DNA of 64,000 nucleotides. It comes from Myrica gale (taxonomy: Eukaryota > Streptophyta > Magnoliopsida > Fagales > Myricaceae). The stretch lies in assembly GCA_963930655.1 (NCBI GenBank), contig OZ005621.1:7179001-7243000 (forward strand), written 5' to 3'. The notes below the pieces were generated by a model, which was not told the DNA's origin, did not search any database, and saw only the letters and a list, made by a program, of their open reading frames with translations. Below are positions 46,801 through 59,700 of this stretch, one piece after another (position 1 is the first letter of the stretch; the number at the start of each line of letters is the position of its first letter). A program made the translations under genes and the position numbers.

Positions 46801-47262
46801 AAAAAAACAATAACATAGCAAGACAAGTAATACTCTGATTGTGACCAGTTAAAATGGAAATGGAAGTTAGGAACTTTAAGAGCGTACCTGTAGAGCAGTG
46901 ATGCCTTCCTTGTCGATGGTCTTGACCTGAGAAACAATATTATCGTCAACCCAAAGGATGGTGATGGGAATCCTAGCACCCCATTTGTCCCAGAGAGCGG
47001 ACATTCCACACTTGACGGCAATTAACCCAGTCCGTTTCGAGTTGGGGGTCATCACCCGACTAAGTTTCTGTTGGACGGTCTCGGGGTCCTCATCCACCAA
47101 CACATCGGCTGTGCTGAATCTTCTCAAGAAGAAGAAACATTGGTACGGCGACGGTGCTAATGTCGTGGTGGTCGTCGTAGTAGCAGCTGTTGTAGTTGTT
47201 ACCGCTGGATGGACTGCGAGGAGGCGGAGACGAGAAATAAGACCTCTGGATAAGGCCGACAT
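43810..47262 (-). CDS. Mitochondrial large-subunit ribosomal protein L3 (uL3m)
   Basis: A core protein of the mitoribosome large subunit near the peptidyl-transferase centre. Five coding exons (minus) are 47262-46888, 46564-46355, 45924-45820, 44563-44450 and 43983-43810. They total 978 nt and 325 residues, all introns phase 0. The N-terminal 60-70 residues are rich in Arg, Ser and Thr, a mitochondrial presequence ([19 protein letters not shown], then a Thr run). The L3 fold follows, with [36 protein letters not shown] and [15 protein letters not shown], the classic uL3 loop. The tail is acidic. An in-frame ATG at 47376 would add 38 residues but reads like a pyrimidine-rich leader. It is head to head with CRSH. 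Confidence 0.93.
45370..45580. repeat. Short direct repeats in an L3 intron
   Basis: GAGGCTCAATCTTGACC occurs twice (near 45358 and 45392), and TTGGTGCACAATGACATCC occurs twice in tandem (near 45541-45578). They are intronic, with no apparent function. Confidence 0.7.
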
Positions 47263-47507
47263 GGTTCCCGACGATCGCCGAGAGGGGCGTCGGTTTGCAG
47301 TAGAGAAAGAGAGAGAGGAAGAGATGCGGCCAGCGAAGGGGGAAAAGGAGGGTTTAGGCAGTGGTACAGTTGGCATTACATAAAATCAATAGGGGCATTT
47401 TGGGTATATGAGTAATAGCCCCAGGATTAATTATTGAAGCGAAAAATAAAATTGGGACGGAGCACACTCACTCACTCGCGAGCATAGTGGTCAAATCCGA
47501 ATTTGTG
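47263..47507. promoter_or_regulatory. Shared bidirectional promoter of mitochondrial L3 and CRSH
   Basis: Start codons on opposite strands are only 245 bases apart, so 5' UTRs and promoter elements of both genes must lie here. No TATA box was identified with confidence. Confidence 0.6.
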
Positions 47508-50500
47508 ATGGAGCTGCTCTGGTGCTCTCAGGAAGTTTTCTTTCAGGACCCAACCACCAAGCTTAGGTTCGTCTTCCCTTCCAATTCAACAACAGCACGA
47601 GCGGTACTCCACGGAAGACTTAGTAGTCGTCGTCGTCGTCTTCTTCGTTGTAATTGCAGGGTGGCTGTGGCCAGTGCGGAAGTGGGAGCGCTGGTGGAGC
47701 AGGCCGGGGGGAAGAGGGTGGTGGAGCTGGTGGGGGCCTTCAACGAGCTCACGGAGACCATGAAGAACGTCCACTCCTCCACCAGCTCCTCCCAGACCCT
47801 TCTATTCAAGTCTCTGAAGTTCTCCATCCCCATCCTCCACTCCTTACCTCTTGCTCCCGACGGCCGTTCTCCCCTCTCCAAGGCTCTCTCCCTTGCTCTT
47901 CTTCTCGCCCATCTTCAGGTCCCACTCTCTCACAGTCTATCCGGTGCTTGTCCATGTTAGATGTATGCCTTCAAAACCAGTTATTTGGAATAATTGAGAT
48001 AATTATTGGACGTTTCTTTATTAATAATTCATATGTATGTATTGTTTTATGTAACATCGTGTATTAATCACAAAGAACTGTGCGCTCGAATACGAAGGAG
48101 ATAGCACAATTGGGCTGCTTCGATTTAAACGATTACATCAATCCGCTTACGTTGCGCAGCTTTCATCGATTCCCCTCAATTTTTAGCTTCATCCAAATTT
48201 TCGCCATGGCCCATTTTGCAGATGGACGCGGAGGTTATTTTGGCTGGCATATTGAGACAAGTTCTGGAAGCTGGTGCGGTATCCATATTGGAAGTGAGAG
48301 ATCGGATCCGTGTTGGTACTTCTCATCTCTTGCACGAGAGCTTGCGGGTGAAGAATATGTCTTCAAAAGTTGAAGTTTTGGATGATAACAGCGCCGCTGC
48401 TTTGAGGAAGTTTTGCCTCACATTCTACGACATCAGGGCCGTAATTCTGGACCTGGCTCTCAAGCTTGATATCATGAGACATCTTGATTACCTTCCCAGA
48501 TACCAACAACTGAACAACAAATGCTTGCTCTCGAGGTTATGAAGATACATGCCCCCTTAGCTCATGCTGTGGGAACCAACTTCCTGTCGTTGGAGCTCGA
48601 GGACCTCTCGTTCCGCTACTTGTTTCCTTGTTCGTACCTTTATGTCGATACGTGGTTACGAAGTCGCGAGAGAGGCGGAAGTTACGAGCCTCTGATTGAT
48701 GTGTACAAGGAACGGCTGCTTCAATTCTTAAAGACTGATTCCTTTTTAGCGGATATGGTCGATGATATCTTGGTCAAAGGTCGCTATAAAAGCCGTTATA
48801 GCACAATGAAGAAGCTCCCGCGAGATGGTCGGAGGCCAGAAGAGGTTAACGATATTCTGGCATTGCGGGTGATATTGAAGCCTAGGTCCGGATCAGATGT
48901 CGGAAAGCAAGCATGCTACAGGGCACAGGAAGTAATCAGATCTTTGTGGGAAGAGATTCCTCAGAGGACGAAAGACTATATTGCCAAGCCCAAAGCCAAT
49001 GGATATCGGAGTCTACACATGGCGGTTAATGTGAGTGAGGATGTTAGGGCTAGGCCGCTTATGGAGATACAGATACGGACGACAGAGATGGACATGTTGG
49101 CAGATGCTGGAACTGCGTCACATTCATTGTACAAGGGTGGTCTTACTGATCCTGAAGAGGTTAGTATTTTGTGCAAATGATAGAATCCATAAATGCAGTC
49201 TTTGCTTTCCAAGCAGTATCTTATCAACAGCGCTATCGATCCCCTGACCTCCTTTATCCATTCCCCAAAATAAAAGACGATGAAGATTTAAAATGTCTAC
49301 TATTCGTCTGTAGTGATTTGAATTGTCATATTTGTATGCAAACATTAATAATGTAATTAAATCTAACATCATGTACGAGGCGCAGTTCCTATGACTATTA
49401 CCCATAGTGTATAAGGCACCTTGGAGCTGTGGAAAGGCAATAGGAGGTATAAATCTGACCACTTCATTCTCAGATCTAAATACAGCCTCCTTGATCCTCA
49501 CCTGAGAGCTAAGACATTAGTTTGGTGCTATCACTTAACTACTCATCTTTTGTTCTTGTGAGGTCCTGCTTCCTTCTTCTTGGTGCTAGGCTAACAGTGA
49601 TCAAATCTCCTGCTTGCTGTTCCTCTTCGTTTTAGTATAGAATCCTGTATAAGATGGTTTATGAATCACTTTCCTCCTGGAAGTTCTGCATTCTATTCAT
49701 CGTATGGGGAGCTAGGAGAAAGATAGAGCTGAGATTGACCTGTTTCATGACCATCAATGTTCTTTATTGTTCGATTCTGCTATACAAGTCAAGTGCATGA
49801 AGCTTCTAACTCAGCCTTATGGTATCAAAATTTTAGCGATCTAAAAGAAATTGACTTCGTGAATTTTTTATGCTCAGGCCAAGCGGCTGAAAGCCCTAGT
49901 GATGGCTGCAGCTGAACTTGCAGCATTGGGTCTTAAAGATCTTCCATCCACAAATCATAAAGGCAATGAGATTGACCAGAGAGATAGAGTATTCCAACTT
50001 CTTGACAAGAATGGAGATGGCAGGATAAGCATTGAGGAGCTTATGGAAGTGATGGAAGAACTTGGTGCTCCAGGTGAAGATGCCCGAGAGATGATGCAGC
50101 TTCTTGATGCAAATAGTAATGGTTCTCTGAGTTCTGATGAATTTGATATGTTTCAGAAACAGGTAAATGCTCATCTCTGTTATTATTAAAGTAACCACGG
50201 AACCTAATTCAAAGTAATAACCCCCCCTTCCTCCCTTCTCTCTCTTTCTCTCTCGCTGTAACGCTGTTTGATTGGATTTTTTTTTTCTTAGCTCTCTGTT
50301 TCATCACATTGATAACATTGCACCTACATGCTTGTTAAAGACCGTCGTGTTTTGATCCTGAAACACCATGGCTGGTGTGTGAATTTTGAGCGTGAAGAAG
50401 TTAATATAAGGCCAGAAGACAATAATTAGACTGTCGCCAAATCACACATGGTAGACATTGTAGATGTTCAGGCTATCAAGTTTAGAGACTGTTTTTGGAT

Positions 50501-51014
50501 TGCACATGGGGTATATTACCTAATACTTTTTACCCAGAGTCATGGAAGTTGGCCATTTTTCATATCGAGTCATGGTAGAACATGTTAATTCTGTTGCAAA
50601 CTTTGTCTACTTCCTTGATATTTGATCATTTCAACTGCTTTTTTTTTTGTCTTTTTCTGTGGTTCTTTTACCCAAACTACTCATAATAATGTGGGAATTT
50701 TGTTTTTGCTCTGGCCTGAATCAGCATTGCAGTTAAAACTAATATCCAAAGTTTCTTCACTCTGTCCTGATATGATTTAACAGACTCATTAAGAAAGAGT
50801 AGAAAATATATTCTGTTTCTGGAATTGCTTACGAGTTTTCGCTCCACTCTATTTATGATTTATGTTCTGGTCTCTACAGGTTGAAATTTTGCGCAATTTA
50901 GAGGACAAAGATGATGAATACAGGACCATGTTGAATGAGAAGCTTCATATGGCTGACAGCAGTGGGTTAATTCAGGTATATAGCAAAGAGCTTGGGTACA
51001 GGCTCGCAAATTAG
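47508..51014 (+). CDS. CRSH: CRSH, calcium-activated RelA/SpoT homologue (GTP diphosphokinase, chloroplast), with a frameshift
   Basis: Makes (p)ppGpp in chloroplasts and is controlled by two C-terminal EF hands. Exons are 47508-47918, 48222-49159, 49878-50162 and 50880-51014, all GT-AG. Exon 1 has an Arg/Ser-rich plastid transit region. Exon 2 carries the synthetase domain (GRYKSRYSTMKKL, EEVNDILALRVIL, KANGYRSLHMAV, MEIQIRTTEMD). Exon 3 carries EF hands DKNGDGRISIEE and DANSNGSLSSDE. Exon 2 is 938 nt where a multiple of three is needed. At about 48505-48520, between LPRYQQ and QMLALEV, eight extra bases (CTGAACAA-like) shift the frame, and the upstream frame ends at a TGA at 48540-48542. 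Everything else is conserved, so this is a recent mutation or an assembly error. As written, only the N-terminal third is translated. Confidence 0.9.
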
Positions 51015-52436
51015 GAGGCTTGCCTGCATTTATTGAAGGCTACTTTGGAAGATCAATACCTCAAAAGGTTATGTGTAATTGGTTATCCAACATGCGAATA
51101 TGTTGGCACTAAGTATTGTAATTCTCATGTAATTTAAGATTGTTAAGTGGTCAAACTGTAGCAACGGTTATAGTTATATCAAAGAAAAGAGCTAATTTTC
51201 AACATTAGAAATCATTTGAACATCTCAAGCAGTCGGCCCAACAGATTGCTCTAAAATACAAATTAAATTTTATCGGTGCGGTGCAGATCCCTGCAAGAAG
51301 AAAGGTAAATCTCGTGTAGCGTCACTAAGTGATGTTTGGAAAGCAAAAATGTTAAGAATTTATAGCTTGTAGGGGAAATTTTTGATAGTTTTAACTTTTT
51401 ATGGAGATTTGTGACAAGTGCATCAAAAAGTATATAAGATCATTTGATTGTAAAATGGTTTTTATTGGAGTTTATTAAAAAATAAGAAGAGAGAAGATTT
51501 GATGGAATTTTTTAATGAAAAACTAATGGAGTTTATTAAAAATGAAAGAAAAGATACATGTTAGAGATAATATCATAATCAATCTACAAGATTTGATATG
51601 GTATTATGGTTATTACATTATATCGAGTTTAAATGTGATATCATGTTATCAAATTTAGAGGTTCAAGTTTAAATGTAGATATTCAAATTTAAATGTGAGA
51701 ATATTTTTCTTTATATTGTCTCTATAAATAGAGAGTAGAAACCTTTAAGTTGTACTCTGCATAGACTTATAATACAAAATACAGCCGTATAAAACATTCA
51801 CAGTGAATGTCAGTCTTATAGACCAAACCACATGAATCTGTCTCTTGTTACTATTTCTTCTCTCCTCCTCTCCACATTATCTTTTTCTTCTATGTATTCA
51901 CCTCTTCAAACTAAGTGATTTCCCATTCTGCCTGATCCTCTTCCTATACATTTTTCCTTCTTATAGGGAGCAAACCACAACTACAATTTATAACAAACGA
52001 AGCATGATTTGCTTCGACTCACATGCAGGATCCATGAAACTGGAGGGTAAGAGGCAAACGCAATACTAGCCAAGAGTCAAATGCGCTCTTCATCTTATTG
52101 AGGTTGAACTTTGACATTTTTACAGGAACCAAAACCAAAATCCAACTAAATTCCATTTAGAACCATGAAACTGGAAACAAATCCAGCGCGCTGGTTCTCA
52201 AAAAAAGAAAAGAAAAGAAAAGACTATTGGCTGTATAAAAATTTTCACCATAACTTTAATCGATTCCGCCAATCTATACAACTTGATGCATGCTGCTTGA
52301 TATATACGACATATCTACTCGATTTGAGATGTAACTGAGAGATGAAACTTGTTGTAATTACATTGTTTGGATGGCTCAGTTCAGTCCTCTGCAGGGCTAA
52401 TCTCCGATGTTGTCCACTTAACCAGTACACCCATCT
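51015..52436. other. Convergent intergenic region between CRSH and CIPK1-like gene
   Basis: Holds the two 3' UTRs. No further gene was seen. A possible LTR remnant lies near 51561-51795 and an AAAAG microsatellite near 52202-52221. Confidence 0.5.
51561..51795 (+). repeat. Possible solo LTR remnant
   Basis: Begins TGTTAGAGATAATATCATAA, a start typical of copia-type LTRs. It contains a TATA-like CTCTATAAATAGAGAG and a downstream poly-A-type region, ending near AAAACA. No 5-bp target duplication could be confirmed, so the call is tentative. Confidence 0.35.
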
Positions 52437-55400
52437 TCACACTTCGGTGGCCAACAGCTCTTGGCTATTAGGGCCAACTCCTAAATCATTTGATAGCTTT
52501 TTACACAGCTGCATATATCAAGCATGCATGTTAGATTTTCCGAAATAGATGTATGCAAGAGGGACAGAGTGAGAATGATGAGTACCTGTCTATAGACTGA
52601 AGAATCGCCGTATGATTTTCTTAATTCAACTACATACAAGGATGGACTTATCTCAAACACCTGAAAGAGTTGCAGAAATAATGACAACTTAAGACAATTG
52701 GAAGTACATATGTTTCTTCAAGAACAAAATCGTTCAAGGCTCACAATCACTTACCTCTGTTGCTACTGAAAGACTGCCCACACTTCTCTGCCCCCTATGC
52801 TCTTGCATAACTTTCAACTGATAATTTGAAAAAGATGGACAGAAACATCAGATATCATTATTGCCATTTGGCTGACACCAACTTGTTTTTATGTTTGGAT
52901 ATTATGATTTTGAAATATCTTGCTAATTCTGGCATTGATGTTTAAAGCTCCTATATTTTGTTCCTTTTTTTACATTGAAAGTAGAGGGCAGTTTATATCG
53001 AAAGGGGGTGGAAGTTCAATATAAATTTCTACACCCAAATTGCTATTTGTGGAATGTGAAGATGTAGTGAGGATATGCTGATACCGTCCTCTTAGATGGA
53101 GAGAGAAAGAGAATGTCACAAATTAGTATCACGAGAACATACCCTTCCATTTTTCTTCAGAACACTAAATCCCATTTCTTTTACAATATCCTCAATCCTC
53201 TCGAGTAAATCCTTTGCAGAGTGATTTGATGTAAATCTGATCTTTCTCTCAGAGACATCCTAAATTAACCGAATAATGTGTATAAATTAGATTTTCTGAA
53301 GTACTAACAGTGGAAGAATGCAAAAAAGATGTAAATATTGTATTTTGGGTGTTTTTTTCACTTTCAGACCCACCTCTTTCTCAAAGAAGCCAGAGAGGTC
53401 TAAGCACGAGGACATTCCAATCAACTGAAAGGCATTAATTAGAGTGGGCGAGCCGGGACTATTCTCTGCGTCAGATGGCTGTATATCACAGAATAGTCCT
53501 ATGAGTTATACAGTACGAAAGCGTTCGAAATACAAATAGAACCAAAAAAACCAAATGAAAGCATTAAAAATACAACACAAAAGGGGGGAGAAAAGATGAG
53601 AATTTCCAAGCTCATACCACTTCATGCATTGAGAATGCTTCATCATCAATATGTATATCTTCCTCATCGTCTGGATTTGCTGGAATATAGTCCTGGTTAA
53701 ACCACTCATCCGCTTTGATACCTGCCATTGTTATCCGGGTGGCATGATTGGGATCAAGAATTCTCTTTATCAGGTTTTGAGCACCAGGTGACAGCCATTT
53801 GGGTATCTCAGCATCCCCCTTGAAGATCTGAACTCCATCAGAAAGAATACCCATATTCAAATTAATCAAATTCAAATAATAGAAGCTTCAGTCATAGGGC
53901 CATATGAAAGGCTATCCAAATGATGAATGACAACTTGAACATACCTTTTGGTAGAGAACTGCGAGATTTCTATCATCGAAAGGAAGATATCCTGTGAGAA
54001 TAACATACAAGATAACACCACACGACCATATATCTGAGGTGGCACCATCATATCCTCTGTTTGAAAGAACCTCAGGAGCAACATAGTTAGGACTTCCACA
54101 GGTTGTATGGAGTAAGCCGTCACCCTGATATTTTGAGGGAAAATTAGAGACTGAAAGACATGAAACGTCATGGGAGTTCTGCTTGGAGGTCTCCATACCC
54201 TGAAGTGCTGAGGTAAGGCGCTAAGGCCAAAATCAGATATCTTTATGTTCCCTCTAGCATCAACTAGAACATTCTCTAGCTGCAATTCACAAAGTGAAAT
54301 GAACATGTTAGAATTGCAAGTTGCAACCATGAAAGTGTGATGATCTGGCAAATATTATTATAAACAGCATTGCTCTGGAAAAGTTGTTTCCAACAACCTT
54401 AAGATCTCTGTGAAACACGCCTTTAGTGTGGCAGTAGCTCACTCCGTCAATTAACTGTTGGAAGACCTTCCTGCCATCCTTTTCTTTAAGTTTCCCCTTG
54501 GAAGCCTGTGTGATAAATGACTTTTTTATTAATCCCCAATCAAAGAAACCAAAAAATAAATTAATATAAAGCATTGCTGAAGCTGCTTACAATTCTGTCA
54601 AACAATTCCCCACCAGTCACATACTCTAAGACCATATAAATCTTGGTTTTACTTGCCAACACCTGCACAGTAATTTTCATAATGCAAAAAGCATAAGTAA
54701 AACATAAGGTAAAGCAGAAGGGAAAGAACATAATCATTGTTAACCAGATCCGCAATTACTGGTTAAAGGTTTTGATAACCGAAAGAGAATCTGGCATAAA
54801 ATATTATGATTAAGTTAAGGAGATTCAATCCATTACTCCTTGGCAATCATGTTGATTTGCTAACTATGATTAATTATTCGTTGTACACAACGGATAATCA
54901 TTCAGTTTAATCAAGGTTGCTAATGGCATGATCTCAGCTCTATGATAATGAAATCAATAAATTCAATGCAAGGATGAATAGCATTTGTGAAGAGTATGCC
55001 CCCACAGAAACCCGGACCACTTGTGGTCCAAGAACACTATTTCTAAATCAATCAGGTTAAATATTCCTCGAGCAGCAATATCCTAAGAAAGTAATTATAT
55101 TAAGGTCAAGTTCAGATCAATCCATGTGCTGCAACAGGATAAAACGGCCCTAGACATCATCCAATATTAATGTCCCAAAACAAACACAAACCATTTAACC
55201 TGTGCAAGATGGGTTGAAAGTTGAAACACAACATTATCGCCTATCCTATTCAACAGAACCAAACAAATGATATCACAATTCATGGGCCCTATTTCAAGCA
55301 AAAGTTGATGGGTCTGCTAAGTCTGGGGGGGGTGTGGTTTTCTTCATCATACCGACCTGGTCCACATGACAAGGATGGGCACATGTAAAACTTTTAGCAA

Positions 55401-56731
55401 TATGTAAGGTAGTGTGGCACTGTAGGTGGATGCGTTTCGGTGGCTGATCATGCAGAGAACAGAATCCCAACAAAACAGCTGAGTGGCAAGGTCGCTTGGC
55501 CAGGTGTATATATGGACAACCTATCAATGAAGATGAAGTTTTTTTTTTGGGGAGGATTTCAATTTCAGAACAGGCTGTTAGATTAGAAAATCATATCTAG
55601 AGGAGGGGATATCTGATTTAGAGAGAGTAAATAGAAACGAGGCCACTCAAAAAAAAAAATAGAAACGAGGGCACTGTCACATGGACATGGTGTACACGGA
55701 CGTGGTTGCAAATGGTGTACTGTGGAATTTGGTCGTGCCTGCACTGCAGAACGTCATCGATTATTTTCATTTTTAATTTATGGAAGGACGTCAGAATTAA
55801 TGGATAATGTCTAAAATTAGACTACCATAACAGTATTTTAACTTTTTTTTTTTAAATAAAAAATAAAATATAAAAGTCCTAGATTGATGCTGCAACTTCT
55901 GATCAGATCATATTTTTTTTATTCTTGTTACGGAATAAAAAAGTAAAAATATATTCGAAAAAAAAATTGGTGAGGAGGCAAATCTGGAGTCATTTTAAAT
56001 TCTCAAATTTAACTAATACGAGTCCTGAATTGATGCTGCTATAATCAGTTGTTTACTCTTTTTAGGAAATCAAAAAGTAAAAAGATATGAAAAAAAAATC
56101 GTGAAGAGGCAAAAGGTTAAGTCATCTGTCATGTGAAAGATGGTAGAAAATGGAGGTAAAAAGAAAAAGGGTCATGCAATATGCCGAAGAGGAAGAGCCG
56201 AAGAGCCAGAGCCAGAGCATACCTCATGTAATCTGACGACATTAGGATGTTTGAGGAGCTTCAAGGTGCCAATCTCCCTCTTTATCTGCAACATCATATG
56301 TAACATTTGTAAGAGTCAAATCACTGAGGATTCGGAGTAGATGATTCTTTTTTCACAAAAAGAGCACGAAAGGAATCCCAGAAGGACACCTACAAGGAAC
56401 CCATTTGAGGACTCCAAACAGTAACGCTTTGGGTAAAAGAGATTTAAGAAGAAGTAAAAAAGAGATGGGAGAATTTGAAGACCCGTCAATGAAGGAAGGA
56501 ATTGAATTCGGAGAAGAAGAAGAAGAAAAAAAAGGAGAATAGAGAAACCTGATCGGTGAACTTGAGGTCGATAATCTTCTTCTTCTCCAGGATCTTAACG
56601 GCGAAATACTGCCCGGTTTCGATGTTCCTGGCGAGTTTCACCTTTCCGAAATTGCCTTCTCCCAGAGTCCTTCCCAGGTCGTACTTCCCCAGTCGCATTA
56701 CCTTCGTCTCCAACTCCTCCTTTCTCACCAT
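52437..56731 (-). CDS. CIPK1: CBL-interacting protein kinase, CIPK1-like (SnRK3)
   Basis: A Ser/Thr kinase activated by calcineurin B-like calcium sensors. Twelve coding exons (minus) are 56731-56549, 56285-56223, 54662-54591, 54505-54398, 54279-54199, 54124-53945, 53827-53618, 53478-53374, 53259-53143, 52817-52755, 52660-52586 and 52508-52437. They total 1329 nt and 442 residues; every exon is a multiple of three. Motifs are the glycine loop GEGNFG (24-29), Lys46, HRDLK (138-142), DFG (158-160), an activation segment [14 protein letters not shown], and the NAF motif [10 protein letters not shown] (314-323). A PPI-type C-terminal domain follows ([16 protein letters not shown]). Length and MVR...MRLGKY start match CIPK1; CIPK17 is the close alternative. 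Intron 2 is 1.56 kb. No defect was seen. Confidence 0.95.
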
Positions 56732-59700
56732 GTAACCCCCAGCACCACAACCCTCTCCCTCTCTGCCACACAGGAGTACTCTCTCTGTGTCAAGATAAAC
56801 TGAAGCTAACAAGTCGGCCGAGGGGAAGGGCGGGGATCAACAGAACGAAATCGGAGGTTTGTTTCTCTCTCTTGGTCTGTATTAACAACGTTTCTGCTCT
56901 CGAAACCGTTGAAACGTACGAGAATAACTAATAGCAACCGTTACCAGTTGAGAACCGAGCGCAGGGCAGCTCAGAGAAGCTTAACGAAGGACGCTCTCCT
57001 GGTTGTCGTTTTCTGTTTGCGAACTCCCAAAGCCAGAGAGCCAAAGCCAGCTCCTTCTCTCTCTCTCTCACCTGTTAAACCCAACTGGATATACATGATA
57101 CAATTAATCCGACCATATTTATAGTAATTCCCTCAAACCAAATCAATTTATTTTTCTAATAAGAAATAAATACCCACACGGAAACATCATGGTCTTCGAA
57201 TCCACACACATCTTCGTCGTGTCCACGTCCCCGACTCCCCCCACCCATTCGGACGCATTTTCTACTGTCTTGCATTGCGACAGAGGCGGTCTAACCAGTC
57301 ACCGCGTGTACGTCCACATTCTTTTACCAAAGTTTCTCCTCAGAGGCTCAGATGACAGTTTTTGTATGCACCCGCTTTTTACCTTCCCCCCAATTATCCA
57401 CACACAATCATTTTCCATGCATCCACCTCAGCTCAGCTCTGGATATATCACAACTTCTCATCATTAATCCTCCCTCTCCTCTCTACTACAAAAAAATACC
57501 AAAATTATCGCTTTTATTTCCTTTTTCTCTTGCGTGCTTCTAGTCAATTAACAAATTATTGGATGATATATAATATTGGAGTGCAAAATCAGCTCGATCT
57601 CTTAAGTTACACGTGTATTTTACTATGTTTACGTACAACTTAAGATTAAACCAACTAATTAACTCCTAAACATAGTAAATTTAGCTTTGATTAGTAACTT
57701 AAGATTAAATTTTCGTGTAAAATATAAATAAAACAGCTTGTATTTGGCAAAACAAACTTTTTCACAAATTTGAGTATCTTTTTATAAATTCCAACAATTA
57801 TTTTACAAACTCTAACAATTTTTTTAAAATTAATCGTGGGTATATTATGAAAATATCGGAAATTGCATCCACCCTTGAAGCTAGGGGTAGAAGTGGGTTG
57901 GTCCCAAAATTGGACCTTAAGATAAAATTGTGCCAACATGGAATCCATACTTATAAAAAAAAATAAAAATCAAACGTGGATTTTTCATAGTCTTGATCAC
58001 GTTGTTATTTAATTAAGTTATCGGACCATGTCCAATTTTCCTTCGGCTGATCCTTAGCTTAACTTAACTTAAAAGAACTTGTATTTGAAAAGTTTGGTTT
58101 TTGATTACGTAAATGGGAAAGAGAAGGTTCCGATTATACGGGCTTCCCCTTATGATCATATGACCCATTCCATCATGCATCACCATTTAAAAAGGTGACC
58201 TCCTTTATTCAAAACCAACTTTAACGTTATTGTCCTGATCTCTACTATACTTTTTAGAGCAATATTATATATATAATTATGTACATGATTCATCTCTCTC
58301 CTACGTCCATTGCAAGCTGTCGGTCCACACATTGCTGGGGGCAGCTTGATTGAGTTTTATCTTTCAAATAGTGGGGGAGGGCGGGAAAAAAATATTCGGC
58401 CGCCCATATATACCATGTGGGTGTTTTTTTTTGTGATGATAAAAAATTCAGCCGGACAGACCCATCAAAATGATATCTACTTAATCGATTAATAAATCTC
58501 AAATTGGTACATATTAAACTACACAGGTTAGATAAGTCTGATTTGTCTATACTTCTACCTGCTTTTCCAATCAATTCTGGTGTCTTTATGCCAAGTTAGC
58601 CCTATTGACAAATTGAAAACACATGCGAGTTAATTATTAGTAATTAACGTAGAAAAAAAAATAATTATTAGTAATTAAAGCGTGGGCCTAAGCAACCTCT
58701 GGGTGACAAGTGTGTACCAAATCACCAAGTCATCTTTTTAATATTACTTGCAAACCATCCTCCTAACTCCAACATGCATGTCCTCTGAGTTGTCCTGTTA
58801 GGATCATGGTGCACATATCATTCATATAATATATGAATTTCCTTGAGTAATTTTCCTATTTAATACTAATTAATTATTAAAAAAATAAAAAGGTCTACGT
58901 TGGTAGGGTTTAATGAATCAGTACCGAACCTGCATTATTCATCCAGGAACAGCAACTAGTACAACTGAAGCCTCAAATTAGGGAGGCATTTCTGCATCGG
59001 GCAAAAACTGATTAGTCGAATGTTTCGTGCCCTTTTCAAAATTCGTAGAATATTCTATCGAATGGAAAAGGAAAAAAAAAATCTGTCTTTTAAAACCCAC
59101 TCATTGTTTGAAATTCCAATAGAGATTTTGTGCCTGGTATCCCTTGCCCTTGGTGTAGAATTAGAATATTTAGATTCAACGTACTCTGAAAATAGTGAAA
59201 CTAATAATTGAGACTTGAGAAGATATTCTTAGCTAATATGTCAATTCGTTGGATATAAAATCTAATATCTTTAATAATATGTGACTTTCCTTACCATACT
59301 CCACAACCACGTTATCCTTCTAGATCTACAATTGTAACGACTCAATGACAAGTACTAGTCACATCTGTGCTTTGACTTCAAAAAGACAAGTTAAGGTTGC
59401 TCTTGAAGCCTCTTGGATCATTATAAAATTCAGTTCAACCTAGTAAGATCCTAATGTGGGGACTTGATCCTTATAGAACTCATCTCTCATTCATTCTCAT
59501 CTCTCACTCCACGTACGATTCGGGGTATCACAACAATCATATATGATAGGCTTACTTGCCGATATTTGTGCATAATTTCCAGCTTTTTTTTTTCCTTTTC
59601 CTCTTCAATCTTTGCTCATTTGCTTCTCATTCCGTGGGCGATTAGTTCAGAATCTGTCGCAAAGTATGCTGATTTTCCTTATACCACTTAGCATACGAAA

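Noticed and set aside
47263..47376. N-terminal extension of mitochondrial L3 from the ATG at 47376
   Set aside because: The extra 38 codons read like a CT-rich leader; the downstream MSALSRG start gives a normal mitochondrial presequence. Not fully excluded.
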